This document shows, one piece after another, positions 21,011 through 32,323 of a DNA stretch of 64,000 nucleotides. Within the stretch, counting starts at the first letter, position 1; every line of letters begins with the position of its first letter. The position numbers and the translations under genes were made by a program. This DNA is from Vesta saturnalis. Its lineage: Eukaryota > Arthropoda > Insecta > Coleoptera > Lampyridae. The notes under the pieces are model-generated. The model did not search any database and had not been told where the DNA came from. It was given only the letters and a program-made list of their open reading frames with translations. Location of the stretch: the NCBI GenBank assembly GCA_036346205.1, contig JARFJB010001963.1, forward strand, positions 1,421,001 to 1,485,000, read 5' to 3'.

Positions 21011-22720
21011 CCCATCAATCGCGACTGGTGTGAGAGCAATACTGCGAGACCTTATCCTGGCCAACCACATATGCCCTCTCTCTATCAGTGGTAGCGTCAA
21101 TAAAAGTCAGCACTGTTAGATCAGCGACTACCTCTGCGTGAACTATACCCATTCCAAATTCTTTAAGATGTTTCGACAGCAAACGAATGAGACGCATCTT
21201 ATTCCTTCCGTTGGTTAGGAAGACGTTCTGTGGGGTTACGGTCTGAACGTGTCTTTCCGCGATGAGATCGAAATTAGCCCCTAAAGGCAACAGAAAATTC
21301 TTTTAATTTTTCTCCTTTTTACAGAAATAATTAAAAAATTAACAGAAATGTACAACATTACTTATTAATCGTCGTATAGAGTGAGCAGCGTGTTTCGCGG
21401 AGGATGTTCCGTATCCACAAAGACAACGGTCGTCGGTAGGTCACATCGTTTCTTCAAATAGGTCACATATTTGTTGCATATTTGACTGCAAGTTTCTAAA
21501 CAAAGCCATGAAACGTGGCGCAACCCTCCATCCTCGAAGTACCTTGTTATGATGGTCTCTTTTGTCGTCTAAAACAGGTAGCGCTGTCATTAGTGAAGAC
21601 TTGTTGCCCTGTCTGCCTTTGCCAATTCAGTATTTTCTCCGCATCTGACGGGATTCGCTTAATTCTACGTGTTCGTCGGAGGATTGTAAAGAAATACAAA
21701 GTTTCAAGTACGTCGATGATTGCTGTGCACGCTAGTGCGCAATGAGCGCACTTGCAAAAATGGTCTCCGATACGCCTCTTCAGCATGCCACTCCGCCTGT
21801 AGACTGCATAGATCTCATAAGCACCTGGAAGTGAGTACACGTAGTTTTAGTTATATAAAGTTATTTATAAATTAATTATTGGCTTAGTCGTCTTATGTCA
21901 ACCTACCTGATCAATGGTTAGGTCACTCCAGATGCCTGTTCAGAATTTATCGGATCGTCGGATTGTAAAATATCCTGCCTCAACGAATTCGTGCGAAGGT
22001 TTCTAATTGCTGGAGATAAATTTGCGCTGACTTCGGGTAATTAAGATGTCCTGCGGTGTAGAAGGAAGGTAACATCTTACTAATGAAGACGAGGTGCATG
22101 TTCTAATGTTGACTGCGTCTTGCTTGATAAACTTTTTAATCAAATCAACTAGGCCCAAAGCTAACTGATGCGAGTTTCTGAAGAAAGGGATTCTTGAATT
22201 GCAGCGATGACCGCTTGAATGTCTCTTGTTGGCAGAGCGTCCACAAACACGTCTCCATCAAAAAGGTTTGTGAAAAAAATTCTTAGATTTTCTTTAAGAT
22301 CTCGTATTCAAACAGTGGCGTGAGGAGCGGCACGTAGGCGAGATGATGTCCTCTAATACTCTTGCGTATGCATTACCAGATACCATGTATTGAACAACCT
22401 TCTTGGTGTAAACTGTCTTCAAACAGTATTTTAGGCCACTTCCAGCCATTATGTTGCCAATCGCATCAATAAACGACTTCAGTAAATGAAATTCTCCAAG
22501 TCTAACGACGATACGCTTCAACAGGCTATCCGCAGGTGCGGTCCGGGCCATCGGAACAGCTTTGGCGTACAGCTGCTGATCAAACGTCACCTGTAAAATA
22601 GAATAAGTTAACGGCTCACACAGAGAGTTGATGTCTAGCAGACGTCCAAGACTTACATTTTTATGAAAAGAACAAGGAAGACTTGAAATTTTATGTTGTT
22701 TGTAAATTGCGTATCTTAAT

Positions 22721-22742
22721 TTAGGTTAGGTTAGGTTGGGTT
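22721..22742 (+). repeat. Short (TTAGG)n telomere-like repeat
   Basis: Three perfect TTAGG units and one TTGGG unit. TTAGG is the telomere repeat of most insects. Too short to mean a telomere. Confidence 0.7.
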
Positions 22743-23389
22743 GTTGTCGAAGAAAGTTAAGTTATTCGATGGGCTACCTTAAATTATATTGCTCCAATAT
22801 AACAATAGCATCGTATAATCTAAACTAACTTATCTCCAAAGTACCTTAACTTAGCTTGTTAAACAAGTTATGTCATTGGAGACCGAAATTTACATTATGT
22901 CTACAAAATGGTTCGCTTTAACGTCAAACAGACATTCGTTTGCTGCATGGGCAAATATTTTCCCCAAACTGCTATGTTAATAAAACACACTACTTTTTCT
23001 TTAAAACACTTCGTAAAAACGCTTCAAACTTTATACCAAGTGCAAATATTATGTTTTATATTTATGAAGCATCATACGTTACTCACTATGCGATAGGCCT
23101 GGGTTTCTGTTGACACAGATCAGCTGAGTAGAGTAAAACCGTGTAAATAAGCAAGGGTTCCTGAGCTCCAGAGTAATGAACGGGAGAGGTGTCATTGAGG
23201 TCATGGAATGAGGCACATTGCGATGAACAGACTCCATGGAACCGTCACAACCAGGACGAGGCGACACTCCAGTCCAAAACCCCGAATAGAATATCCAAGG
23301 AAGCAGCTTTGGCAACACTAGTTTCATTGAGCTGCATAGTAGAGACATCTTTTACCACTATCTTCGAGTAACCATTGGAATCAGGATGA
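22743..23389. other. Unassigned
   Basis: No clear domain. From about 23180 the composition becomes less AT-rich, and this may be the damaged endonuclease part of the jockey-like LINE that follows, but I cannot read it in frame on either strand. Confidence 0.3.
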
Positions 23390-24780
23390 AAATAATATTT
23401 CACGGGAAGAAACCATATCAGAGCCGACCTGTCATTTTCGCTTTCCCGACTTGCTGACCGAATTTTGTCCAGCTCCCCCTGTACCTCCTCAATACAGTCA
23501 TTAAAGATTTTCCAAAAGCAGACTGGAATGTGTTCTCCGAACACATCTCCAACAACCTTCCTACACCCAATCTTCAAACAACCCAAGATCTCGAGAGAGC
23601 TATTAGAGACCAAACTTCCGTAATTACGGAAGCGGTCGATATCTCTGTACCATTAAAAAAGATCGACATTACCGCAAACCGCTCCCACAGCACATTGTGA
23701 ACTGGATCAAAGAGAAAAGACGAATCTATCGTCAATTCTTGCGATCCAGGGATCCGGATCTCAACTCAGAATACAATCGCCTTAACGCCTTAATCAGGCG
23801 AGAAGCAAACAGACACGCCGAAGACTCTTGGACCAAAGCCACCTCCCAGTTAGATTATAGAAACGGTAAACTCTTCTGGCAACAGTTCGATAGACTGACG
23901 AGAAGAAAAGTTAAGTTTCAATTCCACCTAACCGACCTTTAGCGTAACCTAACCTCCTCCGACCAAGAAAAGGCCGATTTCTTTGGTCACCACCTCCAAT
24001 CCACTTTCCGATCCCCAATTCGATAACCGGTTCAAGACACTCCTTGAGGGTCGTCTTGAAGAATTCCGCAACCTTAACCTTCCTAACGATAAGTTCCCAA
24101 AGCTTACCTCCAGAAATGTTTCCTTCACCCTAACCCAATAAAGACTCACACCCCAAGATAAAGTCACCTACCTGAGAATCCTCTTCACTAAAACCCTCAA
24201 TTGGCTCCCCGGTGTAAAAAGAGCACTCAGTAGGATTAGAAACCGCGCAAACCTACTGGGCGCCCTCCGTGGTAGAATCAGGGCTTGCCACCCTAAAACA
24301 CTTCAACACACCTACAAAACATACATCCGCCCTGTTATGGATTTCCGAGCACCCATATACACCAATATAAACCCCAATCACCTTTTCTCTATCGCCTCCT
24401 GCAAGCGCCGAATTTTTAGACGCATACATAGGTTACCACTCAGGTACCCTAGTGACCTCACAGCACAATACGCAAACATACCACCAATCACACACAGAAT
24501 CCAAACACTTCAAAAAAACTTTGCGCATAAAAGAATTTTCGGCGATACTATCCCAACCAGAGAAATCCTTACCACTCCCTACAACTACCGTTTCCCCAAT
24601 TCCCACGAAGAAAACCTAAATTAAAATTCAAGCATCCCTGTGATCCTTACACAACTCCTTGACGACCACCCCGAGGAAATAGAAAAATCCCTAGATAACA
24701 TCCCATATGCCCTCCGCATCCCCCCGTCTATTCGATGACGACCTAGCATAAAACCGGACGAATTGGATTAACCACACTAA
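23390..24780 (+). pseudogene. Jockey-like LINE relic with internal RT deletion
   Basis: Plus-strand pieces: QSRPVIFAF (S-D-H-x-P-V-I end of an APE domain), KDFPKADWNVFSEHI and ERAIRDQTSVITEAVDISVP (23500-23650), then 23697-23942 with NWIKEKRRIYRQFLRSRDPD, YNRLNALIRREAN, LFWQQFDRLTRRK. After 24130 the frame jumps to DKVTYLRILFTKTLNWLPGV, ALSRIRNRANLLGALRGRI, HTYKTYIRPVMDF and the tail IHRLPLRYPSDLT (24337-24624). This is the jockey-group order, but the whole RT catalytic part is missing between about 24130 and 24160. Not functional. Confidence 0.75.
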
Positions 24781-26999
24781 AAACGCTACACCCCACTAAA
24801 CAGCACACACACTTAAACCAATTAACACATAAAGTATTCAAATAAATCGAAATCTTTTTTTTCTTTTTTTACACCAAAGTTAAAGTATGTAATAACACAA
24901 AACATCGCAACACCAACAAGCATGGATTGACCAGGGCTGAAGAGGAGAAGGGTTCCTGAACAGTCTACGACTAAGACATATATCAGCCATAAATAAGCAA
25001 ATACTAACCATAAGCATGAGCATACTAACAAAGAAAATCGTGCTATTCTATGGTTACTTACATTCCGTCCAAGCAAACAGACCTGCTGGCGAGCCTTAAA
25101 GGAGGTCATACATGCACGAGCGCTGTTAGGACTACAAAATAAAGTAAATCAGGCTAGATTGGAAACTTTGACTTTTTCCAAAGTAAAAATCAGTTGTCAC
25201 TCCACAGACAAACAACTGTTACAAGGAGCGGTTACATTCCTCCAGGGCCAAGGCCGTCGAGCCACAGAAGGAAGAACCAGGATACGGAGCAGACAAGAAA
25301 GAACCGTTTAAAAACATTCCTAGGACACCATCAACAAAGGAGGCAGGTAGACCTCGAGACAAAATTTCTGGTAGTTTTAGAAGCCCCCAACTAGTGCTAG
25401 ATATCTCCGTTCGTTTGACATTACCTGTGTTGTGATGTATAGTTCCAGAATACCCTAACTGCTGCACCAATCTATATACTCTTGACCTTACTTAACAAGA
25501 AACAACTTATTTCTTCCAGTCAGGTCTGTTGAAGATATTTACAAACTGTTACAAACCTATTCTTATTAAGTTTGAAGTTAAAGAAGTGTCACGTGTGAGT
25601 GAATTTGACTTTCATTTTAAATTGTGCTATCGCGATTCTCGTTAAGAGGAAACGGAAGAGCCGAGAGAATTAAATTGTTTGTTAATCGCTATTTTAATTT
25701 GGTTGTGTGCGATTCACTTGAAGCTTTTACAGAAGGCACAGGTCCAGGAGTCTTTGTGGCTGATTTACGTGGTGAATGCTGAGTAAGGTAAGTAAGGTTT
25801 CTGTTTTTTTTAAACATTGCAGCAACGTCCTAGTCTTTATTTATGTGCCAATTTATCCCCTATTTATTATTTTAAAGAAACTGGCGCCTACTGATTTATG
25901 ACCTTCCTTATTGTGACCTGTTATTCTATACACCCTACGCGCAAATCCCCGTTACACCCCCATTCCAGCCACTGAGCTACCAGCGTTCACCTCTTATTTG
26001 TTGCACCTGTCCCTCTGCCATTTTCATCCGTAACAGAAGGCATTACGGAACTTGTCTTTACTTACGTAAATTGTGTTATAAGTTACTACACATAAACACA
26101 TTAAAAAAGGAATTTAAAATAACACAAATTTAAGTTGCTGTTGTTTACCGTTGCCGTCCACTAACGTACTACAACACAGTGTCTCTATCATGTTTGTTGT
26201 CCTTATAATTTTCTTCTCACGCTGAACTTCCTCCAATTCCTCCTGGGTTAATCTAGTACCAGTTACATAGAAAACGTTCCGGGTGTATTCTATGCATCTT
26301 TATAATGTTTACGTGCTGCACGTTCAACTTTTTTTAAAGTTTTGGTTCAGGCTCGTTGACGACTGTTATAAACACACCTCTGTTGCTCTTATATTTACGT
26401 ATAATATATTACAACGCAAACTACACCCATAGTTCGTATAAATACTATACGTTTAGGGGCGTGAGTGCAGTGTGGTGAAGCTAGGCAATGCTTTCCTTAT
26501 GTTAATTTTGCTTCGGCGTTGCCGGTTGTATGCTGCGGTCAATAGTACTCGTACAAGCTCAATGAAACAACGAGAGTTCTCAAGTAAATTCCCATGTAAT
26601 ATTTGATGTAATTTTTAAACTCTTTTTAACGTATTTTCTTTATTTTTTTCTAATTTTATCCTGTTAATGACCTGTCTTATTATACGATGATTTAATTACA
26701 TTTTTGATTGTGCCATTAAACTAATTTTTGTACAAAATATGTTTACTCTTTATCTGTTAATGACTTGTTTTATTATGTACGAGGATTATTATTAAGTAAT
26801 TATATTTGTGATTGGTTTATTTTGTAAATTTGACTGATTCCTAACTACTTTCTAATACTAAATACCTAAATACCTTATATGCCATTAAAGTAATTTTTGC
26901 ACAAGATATGATTATTTTTTATCTGTTCGCGAAGCGCGTTGGTATTATTCAGTGCAGTGTATATTGTGGTCGATAGTTTGATTTATTATTATTATTTTG
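24781..26999. other. Unassigned; one coding-like patch on the minus strand
   Basis: Mostly no recognisable feature. On the minus strand at about 26150-26345 the frames read KKVERAARKHYKDA and NVFYVTGTRLTQEELEEVQR, EKKIIRTTNMIETLCCST, ending LVDGN before GTAAAC, which could be a splice donor. I do not recognise a family. It may be an exon relic or a transposon ORF. The remaining sequence holds no frame of note. Confidence 0.25.
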
Positions 27000-27026
27000 A
27001 TTATTGGAAATGGAAGAAATTGTTAA

Positions 27027-27960
27027 ATGGAAGCCTGGTCACTCTTTGCAAGTTTCAGAAATGCAAATACTAATGTATCCTGTCAATTACCAAAAGCAAG
27101 GCCCAAAAAGCGCAAAATTGTTACATCTCCTGAAAATAGATACCACGAAGTGTTCGGGACGGAAATTCGCAGAGCAGCGCACCGGATTTATCGGGAAAAT
27201 ATACCGCCTACACTAACTTCTGTGTAAATGGTAATGAAAATTTGCCTAATTTTTCTCGCGCCACACTGTTTCGCATACTGCATGAGTTGGAGTTTCCGTT
27301 TGAAAAGCGTGGTAGAAAATCTGTTGAAACTCGAGAAATAATCACTTGGAGTCACCGGTATTTACGCGATATATAGAATTATCGTTCGAATGGATACAAT
27401 ATTGTGTATTTGGATAAGTCGTGGGTAAACATTGGACATAGTGTACCAAGAGAATGGGTCGATAACTCAATTAAATCCCATAGGGATGCATTTGTTCGCA
27501 GATTAGCCACACGTTCGAAAGCTCCTACAGCTCGTAGTCCACGATTTGTCCTGTTACATGCAGGATGCAATAATACGCTCATCGGTGTGGCAGAGATGAC
27601 TTTTTTGGCTAAGAAAAATACTCAAGATTATCATGATGAGATGGATGGACCCACCTTCGAAAAACGGTTCGAAAATCAGTTGATTCCAAATTTACCAGAA
27701 TAAAAAACTGTTGTTGTGGACATTGCGTCTTACCACAACAGAAGGTTAGAGAAAATTCCAAATAATAATTCAAATAAAGCCGAAACTCAAGCATGGCTTC
27801 AGTCGAAAGATCTAATTTTTTGAAGAGGACTATGATGGTTACAAAATAGAAGATATTCCAGAAAGGTACCATGTCAAAGTTTTGAGATTCCCCCCCTACC
27901 ACTGCGAACTGAATCTTATAGAGTTAGTGTGGAATGAAGTATAAAGCTACAGAAAGATGC
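27027..27960 (+). pseudogene. DDE transposase relic (IS630/Tc1-related, LDxxWVN type)
   Basis: N-terminal part: PENRYHEVFGTEIRRAAHRI, YRENIPPTL, then NFSRATLFRILHELEFPFEK with a helix-turn-helix look. Catalytic part: VYLDKSWVNIGHSVPREWVD (first Asp), then FLAKKNTQDYHDEMDGPTFE, VVVDIASYHNRRLEKIP (second Asp) and LPPYHCELNLIELVW (Glu). All three acidic residues are kept, but stops follow IYREN-TLTSV, RDI, PNLPE, LIF and others. It belongs to a transposase family common in arthropods, with a DDE_3-type fold. No TIRs identified. Confidence 0.7.
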
Positions 27961-28756
27961 ATCCCAAAAACACAATATTTTTATTTCCATTTATTTTAAT
28001 TATTATTAATCTGAAAAATGAAAATTCGGACATATCACGAATTTTAAGGATCAAAATTTGATCAGTGAAGTATATTTGCGAGATCAGCACACTAACTTTC
28101 ATACATAATTACAAATGTAAATACCTCACTCTCCTGTAAGTCGGACGCCATGTTGGTTTTTGTATTTGGATGAATTTCTGATTGGGCGAAGAAAATTACT
28201 ACTGCGCATCTTTGGGATTGTTACACCTGTCTTGTTTCATCACGTAAATAGTAATGTATGATTTTTCTTAACGCTAATAAATGTTCGATACCGAAGCTTG
28301 TTTGAATAATTAGCGCAATAAAGGCCAATTTTTCTAATTCTGTATCATAAAGTTTACATTACCGTTCTGTTTTTGGGTGAAAACAGAACGATAGAAATGC
28401 ATAACTCAAACTTTAGTTTACAGTTTTTGGCACATTTCGATTTATGGCATTGGCTACCCTGATTTTGGAGGTTTTTCCATACAGCTGTTTCCCTTAACCT
28501 CTAAAGATTGTGCGAAAAATTGTCAATTTCTGTCAATTTCTAAATGTCAGTTTACTATCAATGTAGCCAACATACAAAAATTCAATCTGACAATAATTCA
28601 AATTAGCAAATTGCAATTTCTAAAATTGCTTTGTGAGAATTAGAAACAAATGTGTAAAACATACGTTTCATAATGTGTATTGCCGTGCTCGTGCTTTGGA
28701 ACATTCAACGCTTCGCGTCTCGTGTTACAAACTTGCACTCGCCCGGTAATATTAAC
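27961..28756. other. No gene seen
   Basis: AT-rich. A short inverted pair ACAGAACG / CGTTCTGT around 28360-28395 (ACCGTTCTGTTTTTGGGTG and GTGAAAACAGAACG) forms a hairpin of 9-10 bp. No frame. Confidence 0.35.
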
Positions 28757-28764
28757 GTTATGAT
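28757..28764. repeat. hAT target site duplication, left
   Basis: GTTATGAT, identical to 31367-31374. Confidence 0.9.
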
Positions 28765-29375
28765 TAGAGTGAGGATTTTATGCAAAATGCATATCGCTTA
28801 TTTTTTATAGTTGAAGAATATAGTTTTGTTTTTAGACGAATTGCACTAAATGCAATCATTTGACATTAATTAATTTTTGCATATTTTGCATATTTCGCCA
28901 AATACTGCATATATTGCAATTTTATGCATATTTTGCCTTTTTATTCATAATTAACATATATTTCGCATTTTTTCTATATCTTCCAAATTCGCTTTAAAAT
29001 GCATTATTCTAACTTATTTTAAATTTTGTTATTGTGTCTAACTAAGAAATGTATTTTTATATGAATAAGATAGGTTTAAAGAAAGATTATTACCTGCAGT
29101 TAAGTGCAACGTTAATACTTCCGGATTATGAAGTTTCAATGCCGCTATTTCGTAGTATTTGAAAATTCGAATGGTACCTAAGTAGATAGTTAAAGCATTG
29201 ATTGAGGAATTCCGCAATCAAGGGTTAAAGTTATTTGGACTTTTTCAAGGTAAGTGTTTAGTTAGTTAATCCTTCTTGAAAATAATTTGAGAGTAACGGA
29301 CAAAATGCAAAATTTTAAACATTCTTTGGGCGAAGACGTAACTGAATGGTACGGCTTTGTTAAGTGAACTTCAAG

Positions 29376-30947
29376 ATGCCGAAAGTTAAAAATAGTTTAG
29401 TTCAAGTATGGATAAAAAATATATCCGAGCTACGTCTGTATGATGAAAAAGTGTTTTGCATAGCCTGTGGAAAAATAGTAAGTACCATTACATATTTTTA
29501 ATTGATTTCGGAAATTAAACCCTTATTAATTGATGTAGGTTATTGAATTCACCGTTTTATCAGTTTTTAAACGCAATTAGATACTTATGTTTAAAATTAA
29601 TTTTTCCTTAGATCATGTGCGAAAGGAAATCTTAAGTTACACAGCACATTGAAACTTCTCTTCATAAAAGAAAATTAGAAAAATTTAAGAAAACAAAAGT
29701 TTGTCAGACACCTTTGCGCCATTCGTTGTTTCAAGAAACGGCCAAAAGAAATGCACCAGAGGAGTTTAATTTCGAATTGTGTAGTGCACTTGTTAAAGCC
29801 AATATTCCATTAAAGAAATTGCAAAATCCTAGTTTTAGGTCATTTTTACAAAAAATTAGTAGTGCCAGATGAAAGCACGCTTCGAAAAAGGTATATTAAT
29901 GATTTATATCTTGAAACTATGGGGCATATAAAGAAAATTACAAAAAATAAATATCTCTATTTTATAGTGGATGAAACTACAGATTGTTGCGGGCGATATG
30001 TTGCAAATTTAATGATTGGTTATTTAAGTGAGGCGCAGTCTAGTATATCATATTTAATCGCTTCCAAAGTTCTTGAGAAAACCAATCATGCAACAATGGT
30101 TCGCTTTATAAACGAAGCTTTCATGCAATTTTTTATTCCTGATATTGTTGCAACAGATAAAGTTTTAATGCTGTCTGATGCAGCACCGTATATGTAAAGC
30201 TGGACAGCAATTAAAATTATTTTATGAAAATTTAATACATGTAACATGTCTCGCCATGGTATTAATAGATATAGAAACAATTCGTAATCAATTTCCATTA
30301 GTAAATAGTTTAATAAGTAGTATAAGAAAGTGTTTTTAAAAGCTGTTACGAATTCAATTGTACAAAGAAAAGTTACCTAATATTCCTCTACAAGAGCCTG
30401 TGATTACGCGTTGGGGTATTGTTAAATAGCTCTTTATGCAGATCATTTGGAAAAAATAAAGGAGTTAGTTTTAGAAATTTCTGATAATTCAAGTACTTAC
30501 GTTCAAAAAGCTCAATCCATTTTAAAGAAAACACAATTGGCAATGAGCTGGTATTTATAAAAGCAAATTACTATTTTGTAAGTTCAACCATTGCTAAATT
30601 AGAAACAGTATTGTCATTGAATGAATCTATGCAAATAATTAATAAATTTCAACAGCTGATTTCTGCTGTATCAGGAAATATTGGTAAAACTATTTCTAAT
30701 AAATTAATGAAATTTTACAAAAACAGTGGATCAATCGTTACTAAAAGTTAATAAAGTTCTGAAACTTGAGGAACATTCCGATGATCTTGTTATAAATTTA
30801 GATTTGGCCATATTAGCCATTAAAATATGCACCCATAACTTTGTGGATGTAGAAGAAGTGTTTCTTTGTACAAACATACTATCGGACAGACAATTTTCTG
30901 CCCGAAAACTTGGAAAAATATTTAGTTATAAATTGTTTTGCAAATAG
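29376..30947 (+). pseudogene. hAT transposase, broken
   Basis: It starts MPKVKNSLVQVWI and goes to a zinc finger: KVFCIACGKI, then a 134-bp intron (29478-29611, GTAAGT to TTAG), then IMCERKS-stop-VTQHIETSLHK, giving C-x2-C ... C ... H-x5-H as in CGGBP1-like fingers. The catalytic region has DESTLRKRYINDLYLETMGH and YFIVDETTDCCGRYVAN (first Asp), then DAAPYM with a stop. Further pieces: NIPLQEPVITRWGI, and the hAT C-terminal dimer block DVEEVFLCTNILSDRQFSAR and KIFSYKLFCK. At least one frameshift (near 29865) and several stops. The intron is intact at both splice sites. Confidence 0.8.
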
Positions 30948-31150
30948 TAATGAGAGTGTAATCTTTATAAATCTATAGCGTATAAGTAAATATGTAATTA
31001 TTAAATAACACATAATTTTAAAATAATGTTAAAATAATAATTGCTTTGTAATAGTAATGACAGGGTGCAGTTTTTATAAATGTATAGTGTATAAGTAAAT
31101 ATGTAGTTTTTAAATAACACATAATTTTGAATGTTAAAATAATAAGTTTG
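30943..31150 (+). repeat. Two tandem ~105-bp units in the hAT 3' region
   Basis: Units at about 30943-31046 and 31047-31150 share TTTTGCAAATAGTAATGA / TTTGTAATAGTAATGA, CTATAGCGTATAAGTAAATA (second with GTGTATAAG) and TTAAATAACACATAATTTT. An internal duplication after the stop codon. Confidence 0.75.
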
Positions 31151-31366
31151 TATGCAATTTATCTTTTTCCTATTAAAAAATTACAAGCATATATACTTTT
31201 TTTATATATTAATGTTATAATTTGGAATTAACACAGGTAAATAGAAGATTCAATATTTATGCATATTTTGAATTAATAATGCATTTTTGATGCATATTTT
31301 AAGGTTTTTAAGTGCATATATATGCACATATTTCGGCATTTTATAGTGCATAAAATCCGCTCTCTA

Positions 31367-31374
31367 GTTATGAT
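31367..31374. repeat. hAT target site duplication, right
   Basis: GTTATGAT, identical to 28757-28764. Confidence 0.9.
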
Positions 31375-32182
31375 ACTTGTATTTTAATATACTATGATGC
31401 CTACATTTCAGTACTTATAAACAGGATTATATTCTAAAATAGAATCAAATAGGTTTTATTCAATTTAAAGTATTTTTTTGAACCTATTGCCTAGCCAGCA
31501 TCAAACACAACTTACTAATTTTTTATAAGAAAAAAACAAATGTTGCCTGATAAACTACTCATTACCTTTTTTTTGTTCTTCATTCTTATAAACGTATTTC
31601 CAAACTGCCTAAATACATTTTCTCAATACATAATCTATCCAAGAGAAAGGATTCAGATCAAACATTTTTTTTTGGAAAAATACGATTCTTATGACCATTG
31701 AACGTTTTATACACGTAGTTAATATTATAATGAACGATTCTATAAAAAATAAATTACTGTATAAATGTATTACAGGGTTTTATGGTTCGTTTCAATTCCC
31801 ATATTAAAAATTAGGGCAAACATTCGAACTAAAAAAATAGAACTAGTGACGTCATTGATTTTGTTAGTTACCTCAAATTAACCTCACTTTATGTATGGCT
31901 AATGACATAATAATGGTATGAAACCTTATATCTTTAAAAAATTATATACTGAAAGCTTCGTATCTGGTCAATGCTTTGTACATGTAACAATCAGTTTTTT
32001 GTAAACAAGGCAAGTATTTTAAATTAAAAAAATAATATTTAGATAAAAAAGTTCATTGATAAAATTGCGTCCATTATCTATTGTTTTTCGCATCCACATA
32101 TGGCCGCTGCTATTAGCGATACTTTGACACAACAGTAAAGTAAATAATTACATTAATAAAGTAGTAGTTATTTGTATTATAT
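31375..32182. other. No gene seen
   Basis: AT-rich sequence without a recognised frame or repeat. Confidence 0.4.
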
Positions 32183-32196
32183 GTAAAGAAAAGTAT
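32183..32196 (+). repeat. 14-bp inverted repeat left of Crypton B
   Basis: GTAAAGAAAAGTAT; its exact reverse complement is at 33607-33620. The pair encloses copy B with about 130-160 bp on each side. Cryptons usually have no TIRs, so this may be chance in AT-rich DNA or mark the element border. Confidence 0.4.
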
Positions 32197-32323
32197 TGTT
32201 TTTCTTTGCGAATCGCGATCTTTCTAATCGAGGCGCAGCCGAGATTAGAAACGTTATGAGTAAAGAAGAACCTACTTTTCTTTAAGAATAGTACATAAAA
32301 TTTGTTGGGACACTAAATCAAAA

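Larger units (their letters stand above)
16425..22620 (-). pseudogene. Broken copy of a multicopy arthropod protein family, split by a LINE
   Basis: Minus-strand pieces occur in the expected order. 22590-22294: TFDQQLYAKAV, LKRIVVRLGEFHLLKSF, AIGNIMAGSGLKY, SGNAYARVLED. 21700-21360: IKRIPSDAEKILNW, then NKYVTYLKKRCDLPTTVVFV. 21290-21015: NFDLIAERHVQTVTPQNVFL, TNGRNKMRLIRLLSKHLKE, AYVVGQD. 16980-16642: LDSVKNNILFIHAATGCDTT, NDPNASPDAVTKAGEKLLLS, SSAAQQHSFRV. 16520-16430 gives an acidic tail (DDGGNDDEDEEIADF). I know this as a large family of uncharacterised arthropod and cnidarian proteins, often with a Tesmin/TSO1-like CXC region at the C-terminus; those cysteines are not seen here. Frameshifts between pieces and the LINE at 17036-20715 show a pseudogene. 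Its role is unknown. Confidence 0.65.
28765..31366 (+). mobile_element. hAT DNA transposon with both ends and 8-bp TSD
   Basis: Ends: TAGAGTGAGGATTTTATGCA at 28765-28784 and, as reverse complement, TAGAGAGCGGATTTTATGCA at 31347-31366 (18 of 20 identical). The 8-bp direct repeat GTTATGAT flanks it at 28757-28764 and 31367-31374. Length 2602 bp. An 8-bp duplication and TIRs that start with T/C-A-x-x-G are typical of the hAT superfamily. Both subterminal regions hold repeated TGCATAWTTTGC-like words. The transposase inside is broken, so it is a dead but structurally complete copy. Confidence 0.9.
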
